DNA of 64,000 bases. Source: Sphingomonas sp. PAMC26645. Its GTDB lineage: Bacteria; Pseudomonadota; Alphaproteobacteria; Sphingomonadales; Sphingomonadaceae. This document shows, one piece after another, positions 17,042 through 25,937 of this stretch (within the stretch, counting starts at the first letter, position 1; each line of letters begins with the position of its first letter). Both the position numbers and the translations under genes were made by a program. The stretch spans positions 1-64,000 of the forward strand of contig NZ_CP039249.1 in assembly GCF_004795835.1 (NCBI RefSeq), read 5' to 3'. The notes under the pieces were generated by a model, which did no database searches, had not been told where the DNA came from, and saw nothing but the letters and a program-made list of their open reading frames with translations.

Positions 17042-17359
17042 ATGGACCCCGTATTCGACCGCCTCGAGGCGACCATCCGCGCCCGCCGCGATGCGCCCGC
17101 CGACACCAGCTATACCGCGAGCCTGTTCGCCAAGGGCCGCCCGAAGATCGCGCAGAAGCTCGGCGAGGAAGCGGTTGAGACGGTGATCGCGGCGTGCTCG
17201 GGCGACGAGGCGAGCATCGTGCCGGAAGCCGCGGACCTGATGTTCCATCTGGCGGTGTTGCTGGCCGATGCGGGTTTGAGTTTGGACGACGTGCGCGCGG
17301 AGTTGGAACGGCGCGAGGGTGTCGGTGGACTGATCGAGAAGGCTGGGCGAACGGGCTAA
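17042..17359 (+). CDS. hisE: Phosphoribosyl-ATP diphosphatase
   Basis: Second step of histidine synthesis, releasing pyrophosphate from PR-ATP; an all-alpha MazG-like fold. Length 105 from the ATG at 17042, normal for His[23 protein letters not shown] and the acidic metal-binding [15 protein letters not shown] segments are diagnostic. A TTG-initiated longer form from 17006 is possible but adds no conserved residues. hisG, hisD, hisC and hisI are not in this window. Confidence 0.93.
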   Translation: MDPVFDRLEATIRARRDAPADTSYTASLFAKGRPKIAQKLGEEAVETVIAACSGDEASIVPEAADLMFHLAVLLADAGLSLDDVRAELERREGVGGLIEKAGRTG

Positions 17360-17364
17360 CCTTC

Positions 17365-17471
17365 TCCCCTTCCGCTTGCGGGAGGGTTCGGGGGAGGGCA
17401 TGACGCACATGCTCCGCCGGGATCGGGATGGCCCAGCCCCTCCCATAACCCCTCCCGCAAGCGGGAGGGGA
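17365..17471 (+). repeat. Family C inverted repeat in the hisE-HIT junction
   Basis: Left arm CCGCTTGCGGGAGGG, right arm CCCTCCCGCAAGCGGGAGGG. As in the hisB-hisH junction, the right arm runs directly into the next gene's start region. Confidence 0.87.
17464..17468 (+). promoter_or_regulatory. Ribosome binding site of the HIT gene, formed by repeat C3
   Basis: GGAGG seven bases before the ATG at 17476 is contributed by the terminal arm of the repeat. Confidence 0.65.
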
Positions 17472-17475
17472 ATAC

Positions 17476-17853
17476 ATGCCGATCGACGCCACCCAGCCTT
17501 ATGACGACCAGAACATCTTCGCGAAGATCCTGCGCGGCGAGATCCCGTCGCAGCGGGTCTATGACGACGACTTCGCGATCGCCTTCCATGACATCAATCC
17601 GCAGGCGCCGACGCACCTGCTCGTGATCCCCAAGGGTGCGTACGTGTCCTGGGACGACTTTTCCGCGCGCGCACCAGATGCCGAGATCGCCGGATTCATC
17701 CGCGCGGTGGGCACCGTCGCGCGTGTCGCCGGCCTTGTCGAACCAGGTTATCGACTGCTCGCAAACGTCGGCCAGGACGGACACCAGGAGGTGCCGCATC
17801 TGCATGTTCATGTCTTTGGCGGGCGCCCGCTCGGGCCGATGCTGGCGCGATAG
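17476..17853 (+). CDS. HIT domain (HinT-like) nucleotide hydrolase
   Basis: A 125-residue purine nucleoside phosphoramidase-type protein of the histidine triad family. The triad HLHVHVF places His108, His110 and His112 at the active site. N-terminal NIFAKILRGEIPSQRVYDDD and THLLVIPKGAY are standard HinT features. Follows the his cluster, commonly seen in sphingomonads; separated from hisE by repeat C3, which carries its ribosome binding site. Confidence 0.92.
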   Translation: MPIDATQPYDDQNIFAKILRGEIPSQRVYDDDFAIAFHDINPQAPTHLLVIPKGAYVSWDDFSARAPDAEIAGFIRAVGTVARVAGLVEPGYRLLANVGQDGHQEVPHLHVHVFGGRPLGPMLAR

Positions 17854-17965
17854 GCCAGCTTCACCGCACTAAAGGATTGCGCGTAATAAAATTGCCATTA
17901 GGCTCGGGCGCTTGAGCAAAGGGGGCCATTTGACCCGGCCCTCGCTATCCCCGGGGGACACCGCG

Positions 17966-19576
17966 TTGATTTTTGGTCGCGTAAAATCGCTGGATGCCAT
18001 TCTGGCGACGGCAGAGAAAAAGGGTCTGGCGCGAACGCTCAGCGCGTTCCAGCTGACGCTGCTGGGCGTCGGCGCGGTGATCGGCACGGGTATCTTCGTG
18101 CTGACGTCCGAAGCCGCGCAGAAGGCCGGGCCGGGCATGTTGCTGAGCTTCGTCGTCGCCGGCTTCGTCTGCGCGGTGGCGGCGCTCTGTTATTCCGAAC
18201 TCGCGTCGATGGTGCCGGTGTCGGGCTCGGCCTACACATATACCTACGCCGTCACGGGTGAGTTGCTTGCCTGGATGGTCGGCTGGGCGCTGATCCTCGA
18301 ATATGCGGTCGGCGCGAGCGCGGTTGCGGTGGGGTGGTCGAACCATCTGGCCGGGCTGCTCGACGGGATCGGCTTTCACATCCCCAACGGGTTGCGCAAC
18401 GCCGATGCGCTGATGGCGAACGTCCAGGTCGCATTCGGCGCGACGCCCAACGCCGATCTGCAAACCGCAATGACCGTTGGCGGGTTCATCAACCTGCCCG
18501 CGGTGATCGTCATCGCGCTCGTCACGTGGCTGCTGGTGGTCGGAACGACCGAGAGCGCACGCGTCAATGCGGTGCTGGTGCTAATCAAGATCGCCGCGCT
18601 GACCGCGTTCATCGCGCTGACGATCCCGGTCCTCAAGGCCGACAATTTCCATCCGTTCCTGCCCTACGGCGTCGGTAACCCGCTGAGTTCGTCGGGTGTA
18701 GGCGTGCTGGGTGCGGCGGCGTCGATCTTCTTCGCCTATGTCGGCTTCGACGCGGTTTCGACGGCGGCGGAAGAGACCAAGAACCCGCAACGCAACGTGC
18801 CGATTGGGCTGATCGCCAGCCTCGGCATCTGTACGTTGTTCTACCTGCTGGTCGCATCGGGCGCGATCGGTGCGATCGGTGCGAACCCGGTGACGACCGC
18901 CGATGGCGGCGTGCTGGCACCGGGCTCGGCCGAGATGGCTGGGCGTTGTGCGGCGATCGTCGCAGGCGGCGCGATGGAGCCTCTGGTCTGCTCGAAGGAA
19001 GCGCTCGTCCACGTGCTTCAGGTCATCAACTGGCCGATCATGGGTCGGCTGGTCGGGCTGGCCGCGGTGCTGGCGCTGCCATCGGTCGTGCTGATGATGA
19101 TGTTCGGCCAGACCCGCGTGTTCTTCACGATGGCGCGTGACGGCCTGTTGCCCGCCAAGCTCGCGTCGATCCATCCTAAGTTCCGCACGCCACACGTCGT
19201 CACGGTCGTGACGGGTATCGCCGCAGCGATCGCAGCGGCGGTGCTGCCGGTCGGCAAGCTCGCGGATTATTCGAATGCGGGGACGCTGTTCGCGTTCATG
19301 ATGGTGGCGATCTCGGTGATGGTGCTGCGCAAGACCGACCCGAGCCGCAAGCGTCCGTTCCGTACGCCGGCGGTGTACATCGTCGCGCCGCTCGCGATCA
19401 TCGGTTGCGTCGGGCTGTACCTGTCGCTGCCGCTGACCGCCAAGCTGGTCCTGCCGGGCTGGGGTGCGATCGGGTTGGCAATCTACTTCCTGTATAGCCG
19501 CTCGCGCAGCCATGTCGGGATGGGGCTCGATGACGGTGTAGCCGAGGACGACCGGACGCCTCCGGCCAGCCACTGA
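17966..19576 (+). CDS. APC-superfamily amino acid permease
   Basis: A 536-residue inner-membrane transporter with about twelve hydrophobic segments, in the cationic amino acid transporter-like branch. Core motifs are LTLLGVGAVIGTGIFVLTSE in TM1, SELASMVPVSGSAYTYTYA in TM3 and FFAYVGFDAVSTAAEETKNP in TM6-8. The TTG start at 17966 is chosen because GGGGGA lies about seven bases upstream and the reading MIFGRVKSLDAIL fits related permeases; the frame is open further upstream to 17912. Substrate not determinable. Confidence 0.85.
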   Translation: MIFGRVKSLDAILATAEKKGLARTLSAFQLTLLGVGAVIGTGIFVLTSEAAQKAGPGMLLSFVVAGFVCAVAALCYSELASMVPVSGSAYTYTYAVTGELLAWMVGWALILEYAVGASAVAVGWSNHLAGLLDGIGFHIPNGLRNADALMANVQVAFGATPNADLQTAMTVGGFINLPAVIVIALVTWLLVVGTTESARVNAVLVLIKIAALTAFIALTIPVLKADNFHPFLPYGVGNPLSSSGVGVLGAAASIFFAYVGFDAVSTAAEETKNPQRNVPIGLIASLGICTLFYLLVASGAIGAIGANPVTTADGGVLAPGSAEMAGRCAAIVAGGAMEPLVCSKEALVHVLQVINWPIMGRLVGLAAVLALPSVVLMMMFGQTRVFFTMARDGLLPAKLASIHPKFRTPHVVTVVTGIAAAIAAAVLPVGKLADYSNAGTLFAFMMVAISVMVLRKTDPSRKRPFRTPAVYIVAPLAIIGCVGLYLSLPLTAKLVLPGWGAIGLAIYFLYSRSRSHVGMGLDDGVAEDDRTPPASH

Positions 19577-19588
19577 TCGAGTGCGACG

Positions 19589-19627
19589 AAAAAGGGCCGC
19601 GGGAGAAACTCCCGCGGCCCTTTTTTT
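19589..19627. terminator. Strong bidirectional Rho-independent terminator
   Basis: GGGCCGCGGGAG and CTCCCGCGGCCC form a 12-pair perfect stem with an AAA loop, flanked by five A on the left and seven T on the right. It serves the permease gene and, in reverse, the convergent kinase gene. Confidence 0.93.
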
Positions 19628-19644
19628 ATGCCTTCGCACCAAGC

Positions 19645-19698
19645 TTGTTCTCCCGCGAAGGCGGGAGCCCAGTCTGGGTCCCCGCCTTCGCGGGGACA
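19645..19698. repeat. Family B double-hairpin repeat, copy 4
   Basis: CTCCCGCGAAGGCGGGAG, CCCAGTCTGGG, CCCCGCCTTCGCGGGG; this copy has no family A partner nearby. Confidence 0.85.
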
Positions 19699-19704
19699 CG
19701 TGCC

Positions 19705-20703
19705 TCAGCCGATGTGCTTGGCGGCGAGCGCCTTCATGTCGACCATCGGGCGGGCGCCGACATGGCTGATGATCTCGGCCGCGCAGACCGCACCGAGCTT
19801 CAGCGACGCCTGCAGGTCGTAGCCCTGGGCCTGGCCGTGGAGGAACCCCGCCGCGAACAGGTCGCCGGCGCCGGTGGTGTCTACGACCTTGGCGATCGGC
19901 TCGGCCTTGACCTCGGCACGCGCGCCGTTCTGGATCGCGCAGGCGCCGTGCTCGCCGCGGGTGACGACCAGGGTCGGGACCTGTGCCGAGATCTTGGCGA
20001 CGGCTGCGTCGAAGTCGTCGGTCTCGGCGAGCGCGGCCAGTTCGCTCTCGTTCGCAAACAAGATGTCGATCAGGCCGTCCGACAGCAGTTGGCGGAAATC
20101 GCCGCCGTGGCGCGAGATGCAGAATACGTCGCTGAGCGTGAAAGCGACCTTGCGCCCTGCCCCGCGCGCGCAATCGATCGCGGCGCGCATCGCGGCGCGC
20201 GGCTCTTCCGGATCCCAGAGATAGCCTTCGAGATACAGGATCGCGCTGTCGGCGATCATCGCGGTGTCGATCGCCGCGGCGGGGAGGAACTGCCCCGCAC
20301 CGAGGAAGGTGTTCATCGTGCGCTGGCCGTCGGGCGTCACGAAGATCAGGCAGCGGCCGGTGGTCGGGTCGCCGGCGCGGACGGGGGTGGCGAACTCGAT
20401 ACCGATGCTGCGGACGTCATGCGCGAAGACCTGGCCGAGTTGATCGTCGGCGACCTGGCCGATGAACCCGCACTTGCCGCCGAGCGCGGCGATGCCGGCG
20501 ACGGTATTGGCAGCGGAGCCACCGGAGATTTCCATGCCCGGGCCCATTTTGGCGTAGAGCGCGTCGGCTTCTTCCGACGAGAACATGAGCTGCATCGAGC
20601 CTTTGGCGACGCCGATCTCGGTGATGAACGCGTCGTCGGCGGTGCTGAGGATGTCGACGATGGCGTTGCCGATCGCGACGACGTCGTAAGTTGGGTTGGA
20701 CAA
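19705..20703 (-). CDS. PfkB-family kinase, probable adenosine kinase
   Basis: Ribokinase-fold sugar/nucleoside kinase of 332 residues. SGGSAANTVAGIAALGG (substrate-binding, PfkB signature 1) and VVDTTGAGDLFAAGFLHG with the catalytic aspartate (signature 2, near residue 280) are intact. The N-terminal YDVVAIGNAIVDIL and the layout match the bacterial adenosine kinase group common in alphaproteobacteria. The start is TTG, with GGAG about seven bases upstream. Ribokinase-like specificity cannot be fully excluded. Confidence 0.85.
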   Translation of the reverse strand: MSNPTYDVVAIGNAIVDILSTADDAFITEIGVAKGSMQLMFSSEEADALYAKMGPGMEISGGSAANTVAGIAALGGKCGFIGQVADDQLGQVFAHDVRSIGIEFATPVRAGDPTTGRCLIFVTPDGQRTMNTFLGAGQFLPAAAIDTAMIADSAILYLEGYLWDPEEPRAAMRAAIDCARGAGRKVAFTLSDVFCISRHGGDFRQLLSDGLIDILFANESELAALAETDDFDAAVAKISAQVPTLVVTRGEHGACAIQNGARAEVKAEPIAKVVDTTGAGDLFAAGFLHGQAQGYDLQASLKLGAVCAAEIISHVGARPMVDMKALAAKHIG

Positions 20704-20816
20704 GGGGAAACTCCGGGGGTGCGGGAAAGCCCTGCCGTAAATCGCGGGGGGGATTGGTGCAACTGGTGTGGGGGCGCCGCCGCTTTTGGTTAGGTCGGGG
20801 CAGAACGACTAAATCC

Positions 20817-20921
20817 GCCACCCCGGCGGAGGCCGGGGCCCAGTTGGCAAGGTGGTCGTGATAAAACGCGATCCGTCATTACCGCCGTTCCCCAACTGGG
20901 CCCCGGCCTCCGCCGGGGTGG
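20817..20921. repeat. Family A long inverted repeat, copy 4
   Basis: Arms CCCCGGCGGAGGCCGGGG and complement; left half type a-like (GGCAAGGTGGTCGTGATAA), right half type b reversed (CATTACCGCCGTTCCCC). The gap 20704-21185 holds this element, a half family B arm and the tandem tract at 21108. Confidence 0.85.
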
Positions 20922-21053
20922 TTGCCTTGGTTTCCGGTTTGCGCAGGCTCTGCGGTTCTCGCGGTGCTGAAAAGATAGCTGCATGACACCCTCGCCCACT
21001 GCTGTTCCCAAGCGCCTTGGGGGGGCAGGCTCTCGGACGGTGGCCTTGGTTTA

Positions 21054-21080
21054 GCTGGGCCCCCGCGTCCGCGGGGGAAC
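21054..21080. repeat. Isolated half of a family B repeat
   Basis: CTGGGCCCCCGCGTCCGCGG followed by GGGAAC is a single arm of the B3/B9 variant; no partner arm is visible. Confidence 0.6.
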
Positions 21081-21107
21081 GGGAAAGGTCGAGCTGCCGA
21101 AACGACA

Positions 21108-21151
21108 GAGACACGACGGAGACACGACGGAGACACGGCGGAAACGCGCGT
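21108..21151. repeat. Tandem 11-base repeat
   Basis: GAGACACGACG is repeated about three times head to tail and degenerates into GGCGGAAACGCG. It resembles one arm of the family E element. It ends about 35 bases before the EI24 gene. Confidence 0.65.
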
Positions 21152-21185
21152 TGACCTTCCCCTGCCCTCGCGCCATCCCGAGCCG

Positions 21186-21875
21186 ATGCTCCGCGCTCTC
21201 CTTCTCTCGATCGGCCAACTTACCGATCCGCCCGTGCTCCGGGTGTTCGTCAAGTCGATGGTCGTCACGCTGCTCGTCTTCGCGCTGCTCGGCGTCGGCG
21301 CATGGTGGGGAACGCAAGCAGCGCTGGCGGCGTGGCTTGGTTGGGATGCGGATGGGCTGGCCGCGGCTTTCGCGCTGTTCGTAACGGTCCTGGCGCTGTG
21401 GCTGCTGTTCCGTGCCGTCGCGATCGCGGTGGTCGGAATTTTCGCGGACGAGGTCGTCGAAGCGGTCGAGGCTCGGCATTATCCCGACGCGCTGATGACC
21501 GCCCGCCCCGTCGCGTTTGCTCGCAGCCTCGCGATGGGGTTACGCTCCGCCGCGCGCGTCGTGCTCGTCAACTTGGTGATGCTGCCCATCTATATCGCGT
21601 TGCTCGTCACAGGTGTCGGCACGGCGGCCGCGTTCTTCGTCGTCAATGGCTGGCTGCTGGGGCGCGATCTTGGTGACATGGTTGCGGCACGACACATGGA
21701 CGCAACGGCGATGCGAGGCTGGCGTGCGACGACCAAGGGGAGCCGGTTCGTGCTGGGGCTTGCGAACACCGGGCTGTTCGTGGTTCCGGTCCTCAACATC
21801 GCCGCGCCCGTGCTGGGGGCAGCGATGGCGACGCATTATTTCCACAGCCAGTATTCTCGCAAAGGCCGACCATGA
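21186..21875 (+). CDS. EI24 domain (CysZ-like) membrane protein
   Basis: A 229-residue inner-membrane protein with four to six hydrophobic segments (e.g. SMVVTLLVFALLGVGAWWG, LFVTVLALWLLFRAVAIAVV). The C-terminal FFVVNGWLLGRDLGDMVAARH and TGLFVVPVLNIAAPVLGAAM match the EI24/CysZ family; CysZ is a sulfate channel. Nothing nearby is a sulfur-assimilation gene, so the transported ion is open. The stop overlaps the next start (ATGA). Confidence 0.82.
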   Translation: MLRALLLSIGQLTDPPVLRVFVKSMVVTLLVFALLGVGAWWGTQAALAAWLGWDADGLAAAFALFVTVLALWLLFRAVAIAVVGIFADEVVEAVEARHYPDALMTARPVAFARSLAMGLRSAARVVLVNLVMLPIYIALLVTGVGTAAAFFVVNGWLLGRDLGDMVAARHMDATAMRGWRATTKGSRFVLGLANTGLFVVPVLNIAAPVLGAAMATHYFHSQYSRKGRP

Positions 21876-22243
21876 CGCGATTGACCACTATAGCCATCGC
21901 GCTGGCACTCGGTGGCGGACTGGCCGGCTGCGCCGCTCCGGTAGCTAAGCCCGCGGTCGGACGCCCGGCGATCCCGTACACGAGCGTCGGCCTTGAACGC
22001 GTGCTCGGCCAGGATGCCGCCGGCCTGACCAAGCTGTTCGGCCAACCCGATGCCGACGTGCGCGAGGGCAGCGCGCGAAAGCTTCAGTTCCAGAGCGGGA
22101 TCTGCGTGCTCGACGCGTATCTGTACCCCAAGGGGTCCGACGCCCCCCGCGTGACGTATCTCGACGCGCGAGAACCCGACGGCAGCACGATCGACCGTGC
22201 GAGTTGCGTAGCGGCGCTGACACGACGGGAAGGCGGAAAGTAA
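21872..22243 (+). CDS. Putative lipoprotein, coupled to the EI24 gene
   Basis: A 123-residue protein with a lipoprotein signal peptide ending in GGGLAGC (Cys20). The mature part contains GLERVLGQDAAGLTKLFGQPDADVREG and a Cys-bearing LQFQSGICVLDAYLYP segment; this pattern resembles small lipoproteins that fold like the SmpA/BamE or SH3-type domain. It overlaps the upstream gene by four bases. Function unknown. Confidence 0.7.
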   Translation: MTRLTTIAIALALGGGLAGCAAPVAKPAVGRPAIPYTSVGLERVLGQDAAGLTKLFGQPDADVREGSARKLQFQSGICVLDAYLYPKGSDAPRVTYLDAREPDGSTIDRASCVAALTRREGGK

Positions 22244-22389
22244 CGCACGGCCGTGCGGTAGGCCAAGGTTTCCGCCTTCAACGCATCCGATAAGGTTCAA
22301 CCGCGCCGGCTTCGTCGATGAGCAACGGGAGAGCGAGATCGGTTCACCGTGCCGTCGCGTAAGGCGATCGCATACGACCTGCCGACACT

Positions 22390-22677
22390 ATGGACGCGCG
22401 CTCCATCACGCCGCACGACGGCGATCCACCCGGGGGGCCGGAGTCAGTGATCGTGTTGAAGACCATGTGGAATATGCCCGCAAAGGTAGTGCGCGAGCAT
22501 GCGGCGAACGAAGAGGACATCGGCAAGTCCGTCGCCAGCGGATCGTTGCAAGAGATGGTCCGGGCATTCGACGGGTATGACGACGTCGAAGCGGCGGACC
22601 TGATCATTCAGTGCGCGGGCCGCGACCGACCGATCACCTGGGAGGAAATCCGGGACCTTCGGCGTATCGAGGCCTAG
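22390..22677 (+). CDS. Hypothetical acidic protein
   Basis: A 95-residue soluble, acidic protein (AANEEDIGKSVASGSLQEMV, DDVEAADLIIQCAGRDRPI, TWEEIRDLRRIEA). No family recognised and no good ribosome binding site, but residue composition is that of a folded protein and no competing minus-strand frame looks better. The stretch 22244-22389 upstream shows nothing else. Confidence 0.45.
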   Translation: MDARSITPHDGDPPGGPESVIVLKTMWNMPAKVVREHAANEEDIGKSVASGSLQEMVRAFDGYDDVEAADLIIQCAGRDRPITWEEIRDLRRIEA

Positions 22678-22774
22678 AGCGCGGGAGATTGACACGCGTC
22701 GATATCGTGCTGGTCATGGACTTGGTGCGGCGGAGCGTTATGGGCGCCTGGAGACCCGATAGCGAAAGACGATC

Positions 22775-22996
22775 ATGGCAACGACCGTAATTACCCCGAG
22801 CGGCCCCGGCGCGATGGAAGCCGGCCTGATTCTCGACGAAGACGGCCAGCGCTTCGTCGTGCTGACGTTCAAGGAACCGGGGGGCGAGCCCACGCTAGTC
22901 ACCTTCACGGTTCCGATTTTCCAGCATTATGTCGAGCATCTTGTCCGCACTGCCGCATCGGCTGACGATGAGGCGAACTGGGGCATTCCCGGTTGA
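22775..22996 (+). CDS. Small hypothetical protein
   Basis: A 73-residue protein with a strand-rich pattern (AGLILDEDGQRFVVLTFKEP, EPTLVTFTVPIFQHYVEHLV). Ends close to the convergent egtD stop. No family recognised; coding is supported only by composition and a clean ATG. Confidence 0.5.
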   Translation: MATTVITPSGPGAMEAGLILDEDGQRFVVLTFKEPGGEPTLVTFTVPIFQHYVEHLVRTAASADDEANWGIPG

Positions 22997-23035
22997 GCCT
23001 AGGCGGCGGGCAACTCGTCCGGAACAGGCCCTGCT

Positions 23036-24013
23036 TCAGGGCGCTGGCCGCTCCACCTGAGCCTCGGCCAGATACACGCCGAACAGCCCCTCGGGATCGG
23101 TCCACGCCGCCACCGGCGTCCACCCACCGGACCGCAGCAGGATCCGCGCATCCCGTGCGCCATATTTGTGCGAGTTCTCCGTATGGATCGTCTCGCCCTC
23201 GGTCATCTCGAACGATCGCCCATCGACGGTGAACACAACGTCGCGCACCGCCTCTAGGTGCATCTCGATCCGAGCGCGATCGTCGTTCCACACGGCTTTG
23301 TGTCGGAACGCGTCGACCGGGATGTCGCCGTTTAGTTCGCGATTGATCCGCTCTAGCAGGTTCAAGTTGAACGCCGCGGTCACGCCCTGCGCATCGTCAT
23401 ACGCGGGCACCAGCACGTCTTCGCCCTTGATCCGGTCCATCCCGATCAGCAGCATCGCGCCGACGCCGAGCGACGACCGCATCGCGCGCAGCAGATCGAC
23501 CGCCATCAGCGGGATCATGTTGCCGATCGTCGACCCCGGGAAAAACCCGAGCTTGGGCGTATCTGCAATCGTCTTCGGCAAGCTCAACGGCCGCATGAAG
23601 TCCGCCTCGAACGGCAGCACGAGCAGGTCCGGAAACTGGTCGCCCAGCACCTTCGATGACTCCCGCAGGAAATCACCCGAGATATCGATCGGCACGTATA
23701 CCGACGGCGCTACGGCATCGAGCAGGATAGGCGTCTTGGTGGACGACCCCGAGCCGAACTCGACGACCGCACGCCCTGCGCCCGCAAGCGTCGCAACTTC
23801 GGGACACGCGGTCTCAAGGATCGAGCGCTCGGTCCGCGTCGGATAATATTCGGGCAGATCGGTGATCTTCTCGAACAGCTCCGACCCGCGCCGATCGTAG
23901 AACCACCGTGCCGGGATCGCCCGCGGCCGCCGCGCGAGCCCGTCCAGCACATCCGCGCGGAATTGCGGATCGGCGAGCGTCTGCTGGCCATCCTCGATCT
24001 CAGGCTTCAACAT
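23036..24013 (-). CDS. egtD: L-histidine N-alpha-methyltransferase EgtD
   Basis: SAM-dependent trimethylation of histidine to hercynine, first step of ergothioneine synthesis. The 325-residue protein has PARWFYDRRGSELFEKITDL, LPEYYPTRTERSIL, the SAM-binding EFGSGSSTKT, the LGFFPGSTIGN segment and the histidine-binding C-terminal HTENSHKY. The ATG at 24013 overlaps the egtB stop (ATGA), so both are made from one message. An upstream in-frame start at 24052 lies inside egtB and is unlikely. Confidence 0.94.
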   Translation of the reverse strand: MLKPEIEDGQQTLADPQFRADVLDGLARRPRAIPARWFYDRRGSELFEKITDLPEYYPTRTERSILETACPEVATLAGAGRAVVEFGSGSSTKTPILLDAVAPSVYVPIDISGDFLRESSKVLGDQFPDLLVLPFEADFMRPLSLPKTIADTPKLGFFPGSTIGNMIPLMAVDLLRAMRSSLGVGAMLLIGMDRIKGEDVLVPAYDDAQGVTAAFNLNLLERINRELNGDIPVDAFRHKAVWNDDRARIEMHLEAVRDVVFTVDGRSFEMTEGETIHTENSHKYGARDARILLRSGGWTPVAAWTDPEGLFGVYLAEAQVERPAP

Positions 24014-25281
24014 CAGATATCTTTCGCGAGACGCACGCCGGTGAACTGCCACCGTTGATGCGGATAAAAGAAATTACGGTAGCTCGTGCGCGCATGCCCA
24101 CGCGGCGTGGCACAACTGCCACCGCGGAGGATGAACTGCGAACTCATGAACTTGCCGTTGTATTCGCCGACGGCGCCCGCCGCAGTCACGAAGCCGGGAT
24201 ACGGCCGGTACGCGCTGCCGGTCCACTCCCATACGTCGCCGAAAAACGCCGGACCGTTTGCCGCAGGCCGAGGCTCGACTGGCCCCGCCACATCCATCTG
24301 GTTGCCACCGTTCGCGTCATGCGACGCCGCCGCCGCCTCCCATTCGAACTCGGTCGGCAACCGTGCGCCAGCCCAGCTCGCATACGCATCCGCCTCGAAG
24401 AAGCTCACATGCGTCACCGGCGCCGCCGGATCGATCGCGCGCCGCCCGTCGAGCCCGAACCGCGTCCAGCCCGCCTCGCCCTGTTCCCAATAGAGCGGCG
24501 CGACGATGCCCTCCGCCTTCACCCAGGCCCAGCCATCCGCCAGCCAATGCCGCGCTTCGGTGTAGCCGCCGTCGGCGATGAACGCCGCCCATTCGCCGTT
24601 CGTCACGGTCCGGTCGGCGATCGCATGCGGCACGAGCAAGGCAGCGTGACGCGGTCCCTCGCAATCGAACCCGAACCCATCGCCGTCATGCCCGACCTCG
24701 ACGATCCCGCTCTCGCGCGCGATCCAGCCGATCGGCCCCGGCATCTCGACCGGCACTTTCCGCGGCGCCGGCCACATCGCTGGCTCCAGCGGATTCTCGG
24801 AAAACATGTGGAGGATGTCGGTCACCAGCAATTCCTGGTGCTGCTCCTCGTGATGACACCCGAGCGCCACAAGCGCCTGTGCATCCGCCGACAACCCGGG
24901 CAGCGCATCGAGCAGCGCCGCATCGACATGCGCGCGGTACGCCCGCACTTCGTCGAGCGACGGCCGCGTCACCATCCCGCGCCGGTCGCGCGCATGGCGC
25001 CGCCCCTCGGCCTCGTAATAGCTGTTAAACAGGAACGGAAACCGCTCGTCATGCAGCGCATAGCCACCGACGTGATCGCGCAACACGAAAGTCTCGAAGA
25101 ACCACGTCGTATGCGCCAGATGCCATTTGGTCGGCGAGGCATCGTCCATCGACTGCACCGTCGCATCGGCATCCGACAGCGGCGCGGCCAGAGCAAGCGA
25201 CAGCGCTCGTACCGCTGAAAAACGCTCGCTCAGATCCGACGAAAGAGCGGGGGTGAGATCGGGACGAATAGGCTGCGGCAT
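24013..25281 (-). CDS. egtB: Ergothioneine biosynthesis sulfoxide synthase EgtB
   Basis: Non-haem iron enzyme that oxidatively joins hercynine to a thiol (cysteine or gamma-glutamylcysteine). N-terminal DinB-like domain carries the iron ligands: the first His in [13 protein letters not shown] (near residue 53) and the HxxxH within [15 protein letters not shown] (near residue 140). The C-terminal half is the formylglycine-generating-enzyme fold ([42 protein letters not shown]). Length 422. The thiol donor type cannot be decided here. Confidence 0.94.
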   Translation of the reverse strand: MPQPIRPDLTPALSSDLSERFSAVRALSLALAAPLSDADATVQSMDDASPTKWHLAHTTWFFETFVLRDHVGGYALHDERFPFLFNSYYEAEGRRHARDRRGMVTRPSLDEVRAYRAHVDAALLDALPGLSADAQALVALGCHHEEQHQELLVTDILHMFSENPLEPAMWPAPRKVPVEMPGPIGWIARESGIVEVGHDGDGFGFDCEGPRHAALLVPHAIADRTVTNGEWAAFIADGGYTEARHWLADGWAWVKAEGIVAPLYWEQGEAGWTRFGLDGRRAIDPAAPVTHVSFFEADAYASWAGARLPTEFEWEAAAASHDANGGNQMDVAGPVEPRPAANGPAFFGDVWEWTGSAYRPYPGFVTAAGAVGEYNGKFMSSQFILRGGSCATPRGHARTSYRNFFYPHQRWQFTGVRLAKDI

Positions 25282-25329
25282 CGGTTATCCTTCAATGCGT
25301 CGCCCAGTACCGCAACGCGCGAACGCCGA

Positions 25330-25914
25330 TCACGCCTGCGTGCGCGTAGCCCCCGGTCGCCATAGAACGTCGCCGGCCCCGTTTTGGTTCACTGCGCGCG
25401 ACGCCACGAACAGGAAATCCGATAGCCGGTTAACATACGCTAATGCCGCCGGATTCAGCGGCATATCATGCGTCGCCGCAACCGCGGATCGCTCCGCCCG
25501 CCGTGAAATGGCGCGGGCCAGATGTAGTGCGGCGGCCTGCGGCGACCCGCCCGGCAGGATGAAGCTCCGTAACGGCGCGAGGTGCACGTTCATCGCATCG
25601 ATCTCACGCTCGAGTCGCTTGACCTGCGCCGGGACGATGCGCAACACCATCTCGGATGGTGCGAATCCGTTGTCAGTCGCAGGCGTTGCGAGGTCGGCAC
25701 CGAGATCGAACAGATCGTTCTGGATCCGCTCCAGCGCGGCAGCAAGCGGATCGTCGCCGAGCGCCACCACCGCCACGCCGATCGCCGAGTTCGCCTCGTC
25801 GACATCGCCGATCGCCTGCATCAGCGCACTCGCCTTCGACACGCGCGACCCGTCGACCAGCCCGGTCGTGCCGTCGTCACCGGTTCGCGTGTAGATCTTG
25901 TTGAGCTTGACCAT
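25330..25914 (-). CDS. Cob(I)yrinic acid a,c-diamide adenosyltransferase, PduO type
   Basis: Transfers the adenosyl group of ATP to cob(I)alamin, giving coenzyme B12. A 194-residue single-domain protein with the N-terminal ATP loop KIYTRTGDDGTTGLVDGSRV, DEANSAIGVA, FDLGADLATP and the C-terminal NRLSDFLFVASRAVN. Lies just upstream of egtB on the same strand (49-base gap), perhaps co-transcribed. Serves B12-dependent enzymes outside the window. Confidence 0.93.
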   Translation of the reverse strand: MVKLNKIYTRTGDDGTTGLVDGSRVSKASALMQAIGDVDEANSAIGVAVVALGDDPLAAALERIQNDLFDLGADLATPATDNGFAPSEMVLRIVPAQVKRLEREIDAMNVHLAPLRSFILPGGSPQAAALHLARAISRRAERSAVAATHDMPLNPAALAYVNRLSDFLFVASRAVNQNGAGDVLWRPGATRTQA

Positions 25915-25937
25915 TTTTATCCACCAACACCAGGACC

